A stretch of 10,645 bases of DNA. Source: Lachnospiraceae bacterium UBA4292. GTDB taxonomy: Bacteria; Bacillota; Clostridia; Lachnospirales; Lachnospiraceae. The DNA lies in assembly GCA_002395865.1 (NCBI GenBank), contig DGVE01000017.1, positions 1 to 10,645 on the forward strand, in the 5' to 3' direction. The notes beneath the pieces are model-generated. The model saw nothing but the letters and a program-made list of their open reading frames with translations. It ran no database searches and had not been told where the DNA came from. This document shows, piece by piece, positions 6,936 to 10,645 of this stretch (the stretch's first letter is position 1; the number at the start of each line of letters is the position of its first letter). Position numbers and translations under genes: made by a program.

Positions 6936-6981
6936 CATAAAAACACGAGCCCGGACCAAAGTCCGGGCTCGTGTTTTTATG
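6936..6981. terminator. Bidirectional terminator between convergent genes
   Basis: A perfect inverted repeat of 21 bp (6936-6956 with 6961-6981) around a CAAA loop. The GC-rich core (ACGAGCCCGGAC) is flanked by A5 on the left and T5 on the right, so each strand reads as hairpin plus U-tract. It starts one base after the stop of the plus-strand gene and ends one base before the stop codon of the minus-strand PAP2 gene, and serves both. Confidence 0.95.
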
Positions 6982-7650
6982 TCAGATGATAGGCTTAAGG
7001 ACAGTCTTTTTAACACCCTCGCGCCATGGAGTATGGTAGCAGATGATCGCAAGTATGATGCTCACGCCCACACCGCAGAAAACATCTATTATAGAGTGCT
7101 GCTTTACGAAGAGAGTGGAGATAATGATCAGCGTATTCATTGCTATCATGGTGATGCGAAGCGGCAGATGACCTTTCAGACATTTCGACTTCACGGCCAC
7201 GATGATTATAGCTGAGCAGGACGAGCAGTGTATCGAAGGGCAGACCATGACGGGATCGTCTGCTGCACGGATCGCGTTTACCAGAGTCGCGCATATATTG
7301 CGGTTGGGCAGGTCTGTTCGAAGATCCAGTCCGGTCGGAAACAGGACGTTTATCAGAAAGCTCAGGTTCATGCCCGTGAACATTATAAACCAAAGATCCT
7401 GAAATTCGGTCTTGTCCTTTATCATGAAGTAGACGAGTGCCGCAGGGAAGACCATGAACCATGTGGAATACGGAAGTATGAAGTATTCGCAGAAGGGTAT
7501 CAGATCGTCTATGGGGCTGTAGATGATGTACTTCGGTTTGAGCACATTATCAAGAGTGAAAAAAGTGATAAGGTAAAAAACAAGATATAGCATTGCCCAT
7601 GTGTGCGGGTTGGTGACACACCATTTCAGGCCTTTTTTAATGTAGTTCAT
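6982..7650 (-). CDS. PAP2-superfamily membrane phosphatase
   Basis: A 222-residue integral membrane protein with about six hydrophobic helices. It belongs to the PAP2 (type 2 phosphatidic acid phosphatase) superfamily, whose members dephosphorylate lipid phosphates such as phosphatidate or undecaprenyl pyrophosphate at the membrane. Signature residues are the Pro-Ser-x-His motif in CPSIHCSS (138-141, His141) and the C-terminal KQHSIIDV (183-190, nucleophile-type His185 and Asp189). The first motif (KxxxxxxRP in classical members) is reduced to the LDLRTDLP region with Arg111 only. The start at 7650 is preferred over the in-frame ATG at 7707 because GAGGT lies 7 bases upstream of it and the longer start lies within the predicted promoter. 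Cysteines 137, 142 and 145 surround the active-site His. It converges on the Wzz-like operon and diverges from pgcA. The substrate is unknown. Confidence 0.85.
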   Translation of the reverse strand: MNYIKKGLKWCVTNPHTWAMLYLVFYLITFFTLDNVLKPKYIIYSPIDDLIPFCEYFILPYSTWFMVFPAALVYFMIKDKTEFQDLWFIMFTGMNLSFLINVLFPTGLDLRTDLPNRNICATLVNAIRAADDPVMVCPSIHCSSCSAIIIVAVKSKCLKGHLPLRITMIAMNTLIIISTLFVKQHSIIDVFCGVGVSIILAIICYHTPWREGVKKTVLKPII

Positions 7651-7673
7651 GGAAATGACCTCGGATATTTCTG

Positions 7674-7690
7674 GCCGCGAAAAGCGCGGC
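7674..7690 (-). other. Stem-loop at the expected 5' end of the PAP2 gene transcript
   Basis: GCCGCG (7674-7679) and CGCGGC (7685-7690) form a 6-bp stem around a 5-base loop. With the predicted -10 box at 7698-7703, the transcript would begin at or just before this hairpin, 24 bases upstream of the ATG. It lacks a T-tract on either strand, so it is not a terminator; a 5' stabilising or translational role is possible. Confidence 0.4.
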
Positions 7691-7697
7691 AATGCAC

Positions 7698-7726
7698 ATA
7701 CTACCATAAAGCGCGGAGAAAAGCAA
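7698..7726 (-). promoter_or_regulatory. Possible promoter of the PAP2 gene
   Basis: On the minus strand, TTGCTT (7726-7721) and TAGTAT (7703-7698) are spaced by exactly 17 bases. The matches are modest (3/6 and 4/6), but the -35 is the same hexamer as in the promoter at 3613, and the position, 48 bases upstream of the chosen start, is reasonable. Confidence 0.4.
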
Positions 7727-7755
7727 ATTTTTTTGAAGAATATTGTATTTTTCTA

Positions 7756-7784
7756 TTGTGAAATCGACGTTTTTTCGCTATAAT
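7756..7784 (+). promoter_or_regulatory. Predicted pgcA promoter
   Basis: TTGTGA (7756-7761) and a perfect TATAAT (7779-7784) are 17 bases apart, with AT-rich DNA upstream (7726-7755) that could act as an UP-like element. Transcription would start near 7791, giving a leader of about 60 bases that ends in GGAGGT (7841-7846), 5 bases before the ATG. Confidence 0.75.
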
Positions 7785-7851
7785 CGAACGTGGATTTCGG
7801 GCAGCGGCCTCACGGGGTACGAAGCCCGGTCACAGAGGACGGAGGTTATAT

Positions 7852-9579
7852 ATGGGCTACAAGGAAAGTTATGAGCAGTGGATGAACGATCCCTATTTTG
7901 ATGAGAAGACCAGACAGGAACTGGCCGCCATCGCGGGAGACGATAATGAGATCCAGGAGAGATTTTACAAGGATCTGGAGTTCGGTACGGGAGGCCTTCG
8001 CGGAATACTCGGTGCCGGCACCAACAGAATGAATGTATATACGGTCAGGAAGGCTTCACAGGGTCTGGCCAACTATATCATAAAGCAGGGCACGCAGGCT
8101 AAGGGCGTGGCTATCGCGCATGATTCGAGAAGAATGTCGACTGAGTTTGCAAACGAGGCAGCTCTCTGCCTGGCAGCGAACGGCATAAAGGCATATATCT
8201 TCCCCTCGCTTCGCCCCACACCGGAGCTGTCATTTGCACTCAGAGAGCTCGGAGCCACCGCAGGTATCGTGGTCACCGCAAGCCACAACCCGCCCGAGTA
8301 CAACGGTTACAAGGTATACTGGGAGGACGGCGCTCAGATCACACCTCCCAGAGATGAGGAGATCATCTCCGAGGTTAACTCCATAACCGATTACAGCGCC
8401 TGCAAGACCATGGATAAAGAGAGCGCTTCCGTTGCGGGCCTTTACAATGTCATCGGTTACGATATGGATGACAAGTACATTGCCCAGCTCAAGAAGCTGG
8501 TCATCAACCCGGAGATCTGCGCCGAGATGGGTAAGGAGATGAAGATCGTCTATACGCCTCTTCACGGCACGGGCAATATTCCCGCTCGCCGCGTCCTGAA
8601 TGAGATCGGCTTCAAGAACGTATACACAGTTCCCGAGCAGGAGAAGCCTGACGGAGAGTTCCCCACAGTGTCATATCCGAACCCCGAGGATCCGAAGGCA
8701 TTTGCGCTTGCGCTTAAGCTCGCGAAGGAGGTCGACGCGGATCTTGTTCTCGCGACCGACCCCGACGCCGACAGACTCGGCGTGTACGCGAAGGATTCGG
8801 CTACGGGCGAGTATGTGACATTTACAGGAAATATGAGCGGTTGTCTCGTGTGTGAGTATGAGCTCTCGCAGAAGGCAGAGAAGGGCATCCTTCCGGCTAA
8901 CGGAGCGGTAGTCGAGACCATCGTTACCACAGATATGTGCAAGGCCATCGCTTCCGCGTACAACATGAAGCTGATTGAAGTCCTCACAGGTTTTAAGTTC
9001 ATCGGTGAGCAGATCAAGTTCTTCGAGGAGCAGAATACATACAGCTATCAGTTCGGTTTCGAGGAGAGCTACGGACTTCTCATAGGCACACACGCAAGGG
9101 ACAAAGATGCCATAGTGGCAGTCATGGCTCTTTGCGAGGCTGCGGCATATTACAGAAAGAAGGGCCTCACTCTCTGGGATCAGATGCTTAAGATCTACGA
9201 GAAGTACGGCTACTACCGCGAGGGCTTGCACACAGTCACCCTTAAGGGCATGGACGGCGCAGCAAAGATCAACGCCATCATGGAGAGCTTAAGGAACAAT
9301 CCCATAAAGGAACTTGCAGGCTACAAGGTGCTCGAGTTCAGAGATTACAAGAAGGATACAGTCCTTGATATGGCTACGGGCAAGGTAAGCCCTACCGGTC
9401 TTCCCAAGTCGAACGTTCTCTACTATCAGTTCGATGACAATGCATGGTGCTGCGTGAGACCTTCAGGCACGGAGCCCAAGATCAAGTTCTACATGGGTGT
9501 GAAGGGCAACTCATTCGAGAATGCAGGCGAGAAGCTTAAGGCGCTCACCGAAGGCTTTCTTGCACTTACAGAGGAATAA
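7852..9579 (+). CDS. pgcA: Alpha-phosphoglucomutase (phosphohexomutase superfamily)
   Basis: A 575-residue cytoplasmic enzyme, full length for the Bacillus PgcA type, interconverting glucose-6-phosphate and glucose-1-phosphate. This links glycolysis to UDP-glucose and hence to cell-surface glycans, glycolipids and glycogen. All four active-site loops are intact: the phosphoserine loop TASHNP (142-147, Ser144), the Mg-binding DPDADRLG (303-310), the sugar-specificity loop GFEESYG (402-408) and the phosphate-binding RPSGTEP (536-542). The N-terminal EFGTGGLRG (43-51) is also typical. A few family members act as phosphomannomutases, but the GFEESYG loop and length favour glucose. The gene has its own promoter and strong ribosome site. 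It is followed by a GC-rich hairpin with a poor T-tract, so some transcripts may continue into guaA. Confidence 0.94.
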   Translation: MGYKESYEQWMNDPYFDEKTRQELAAIAGDDNEIQERFYKDLEFGTGGLRGILGAGTNRMNVYTVRKASQGLANYIIKQGTQAKGVAIAHDSRRMSTEFANEAALCLAANGIKAYIFPSLRPTPELSFALRELGATAGIVVTASHNPPEYNGYKVYWEDGAQITPPRDEEIISEVNSITDYSACKTMDKESASVAGLYNVIGYDMDDKYIAQLKKLVINPEICAEMGKEMKIVYTPLHGTGNIPARRVLNEIGFKNVYTVPEQEKPDGEFPTVSYPNPEDPKAFALALKLAKEVDADLVLATDPDADRLGVYAKDSATGEYVTFTGNMSGCLVCEYELSQKAEKGILPANGAVVETIVTTDMCKAIASAYNMKLIEVLTGFKFIGEQIKFFEEQNTYSYQFGFEESYGLLIGTHARDKDAIVAVMALCEAAAYYRKKGLTLWDQMLKIYEKYGYYREGLHTVTLKGMDGAAKINAIMESLRNNPIKELAGYKVLEFRDYKKDTVLDMATGKVSPTGLPKSNVLYYQFDDNAWCCVRPSGTEPKIKFYMGVKGNSFENAGEKLKALTEGFLALTEE

Positions 9580-9588
9580 ATGATCATT

Positions 9589-9615
9589 GCCGGCGCCGTA
9601 ACGGCGCCGGCGTTT
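9589..9615 (+). terminator. GC-rich hairpin between pgcA and guaA, weak or partial terminator
   Basis: GCCGGCGCCG (9589-9598) and CGGCGCCGGC (9602-9611) form a perfect 10-bp all-GC stem with a TAA loop. Only three T follow (9613-9615), so termination is probably incomplete. It may be an intrinsic terminator of low efficiency, a stabilising 3' end for the pgcA message, or a simple attenuator before guaA. Confidence 0.55.
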
Positions 9616-9648
9616 CAACTGATTTCAACCAAGAGAAAGATTATCGAT

Positions 9649-10645
9649 ATGGAAAAAATACTGGTACTTGATTTCGGCGGACAGTACAACCAGCTCATTG
9701 CCAGAAGAGTGAGAGAGTGCAATGTGTACTGTGAGGTCTGGCCGTATACGAAGACCCTCGAAGAGATAAAGGCCTTTGCACCAAAGGGCATAATCTTTAC
9801 CGGCGGTCCAAACAGCGTCTACGAGGAGACATCTCCGCATTACGATGCAACCATTTATGAACTCGGTGTTCCCATTCTGGGCATCTGCTACGGCTCGCAG
9901 CTCATGGCATACAGCCTCGGCGGCGAGGTGAAGACAGCGCCTGTCAGCGAATACGGACATACCGAGGTCGCAGTCGATGTGAGGGATGCGCTGTTTCACG
10001 GCGTTTCTGCAAATACAGTCGTTTGGATGAGCCATACCGACTACATTGCAAAGGCGCCCGAGAACTTCAGAGTCACCGGGCACACCTCAGTCTGCCCGGT
10101 TGCCGCAATGTCATGCCCCGAGAGAAAGCTGTATGCAGTTCAGTTCCATCCCGAGGTTATGCACACACGTGAAGGTATGACAATGCTCAGGAACTTCGTG
10201 CTGACTGTTTGTGGCTGCCGCGGTGACTGGAGGATGGAATCCTTCGTCGAGACCTCCATAGAGAATCTCAGGAAGAAGATCGGTAAGGGAAGAGTGCTCT
10301 GCGCGCTCTCCGGAGGAGTGGATTCATCGGTGGCTGCCGTCCTTCTGTCGAAGGCGGTTGGAAAGCAGCTCACCTGCGTATTCGTCGACCACGGTCTCTT
10401 AAGAAAGAACGAGGGCGATGAGGTGGAAGCTGTGTTTGGACCGAACGGCCCCTACGAGCTCAACTTCATCCGTGTGAATGCCGCGCAGCGTTACTACGAT
10501 AAGCTGGCCGGTGTTACAGATCCCGAGACCAAGAGGAAGATCATAGGCGAAGAATTCATCCGCGTATTCGAGGAGGAAGCAAAGAAGATAGGAGAGGTGG
10601 ATTATCTGGTGCAGGGAACCATCTATCCCGACGTGATCGAGTCCG
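9649..10645 (+). CDS. guaA: GMP synthase (glutamine-hydrolysing), 3' end outside window
   Basis: The frame is open from ATG 9649 to the window edge: 332 codons of a protein usually about 510-525 residues. It converts XMP, ATP and glutamine to GMP, the last step of de novo GMP synthesis. The class I amidotransferase half is complete, with the nucleophile in GICYGSQ (Cys80) and the His/Glu of QFHPEV (His167, Glu169). The ATP-pyrophosphatase half starts with the PP-loop LSGGVDSS (220-227), then [13 protein letters not shown] (244-256) and [20 protein letters not shown]. The C-terminal dimerisation domain is off the window. [10 protein letters not shown] at the N-terminus is the clostridial variant of LDFGSQYTQL. 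The ribosome site is weak (AAGAGAAAG, 9630-9638) and no clear promoter is seen between the hairpin and the start, so expression may depend partly on read-through from pgcA. No purine riboswitch is visible in the 69-base gap. Confidence 0.96.
   Translation, partial: MEKILVLDFGGQYNQLIARRVRECNVYCEVWPYTKTLEEIKAFAPKGIIFTGGPNSVYEETSPHYDATIYELGVPILGICYGSQLMAYSLGGEVKTAPVSEYGHTEVAVDVRDALFHGVSANTVVWMSHTDYIAKAPENFRVTGHTSVCPVAAMSCPERKLYAVQFHPEVMHTREGMTMLRNFVLTVCGCRGDWRMESFVETSIENLRKKIGKGRVLCALSGGVDSSVAAVLLSKAVGKQLTCVFVDHGLLRKNEGDEVEAVFGPNGPYELNFIRVNAAQRYYDKLAGVTDPETKRKIIGEEFIRVFEEEAKKIGEVDYLVQGTIYPDVIES

Noticed and set aside
7651..7707. Longer N-terminus for the PAP2 protein
   Set aside because: It would start within the promoter and hairpin region and has no ribosome site; GAGGT just before 7650 marks the shorter start.
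7797..7840. Possible riboswitch or structured leader before pgcA
   Set aside because: Only a 5-6 bp CGGGC/GCCCG pairing with a large loop can be drawn; no known riboswitch core is recognisable and the leader is about 60 bases.
1..10645. Overall GATC enrichment as evidence for the methylase target
   Set aside because: A rough count by eye gives about 60 sites against about 42 for random equal-base DNA, but frequent GAT, ATC and AAG-ATC codon pairs can explain this. It does not identify the target.

Overview
The window looks like chromosomal DNA from a Clostridia-class Firmicute, most likely a Lachnospiraceae relative. The reasons are strong AGGAGG-type ribosome binding sites, consensus sigma-A-like promoters with 17-base spacers, U-tract terminators, frequent AGA/AGG and ATA codons, and the protein families present: a PgcA-type phosphoglucomutase, a GuaA starting [10 protein letters not shown], and a DHFR of the Trp-less clostridial type. 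The assignment is from pattern recognition, not a database search. There is no sign of a mobile element, CRISPR array, tRNA or rRNA, and no gap above about 200 bases without a gene.

Layout. Bases 1-546 are the 3' end of clpB, closed by a hairpin terminator (561-588). A promoter (530-558) sits across the clpB end and feeds an apparent three-gene operon: dihydrofolate reductase (612-1115), a membrane-anchored polysaccharide-deacetylase-like protein that appears to have lost its metal ligands (1131-2465), and a solitary Dam-like adenine-N6 DNA methyltransferase (2465-3583, sharing one base with the previous stop codon). A near-consensus promoter (3613-3641) then starts a second operon: a small helical charged protein (3675-3992) and two tandem, divergent, paralogous membrane proteins with the two-membrane-helix, coiled-coil plan of Wzz-type polysaccharide co-polymerases (3982-5502 and 5499-6935). 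All junctions in this operon overlap. It ends at a perfect 21-bp inverted repeat (6936-6981) that also terminates the convergent PAP2-family phosphatase gene (6982-7650, minus strand). A 201-base divergent intergenic region carries promoters for the PAP2 gene and for pgcA (7852-9579). A GC-rich hairpin without a proper T-tract separates pgcA from guaA (9649 to beyond the window end).

How the genes may work together. clpB (chaperone), dfrA/folA (folate), pgcA (glucose-6-P/glucose-1-P) and guaA (GMP synthesis) are housekeeping genes. Between them lies a set with an envelope or glycan flavour: deacetylase-like protein, two Wzz-like proteins, PAP2 phosphatase, and pgcA as a supplier of sugar nucleotide precursors. 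No glycosyltransferase, flippase, polymerase or tyrosine kinase is present. The best candidate for an undescribed system is therefore the small-protein plus paired coiled-coil membrane protein operon (3613-6981), with the degenerate deacetylase-like protein as a second point of interest. A shared function for these genes is inference only.
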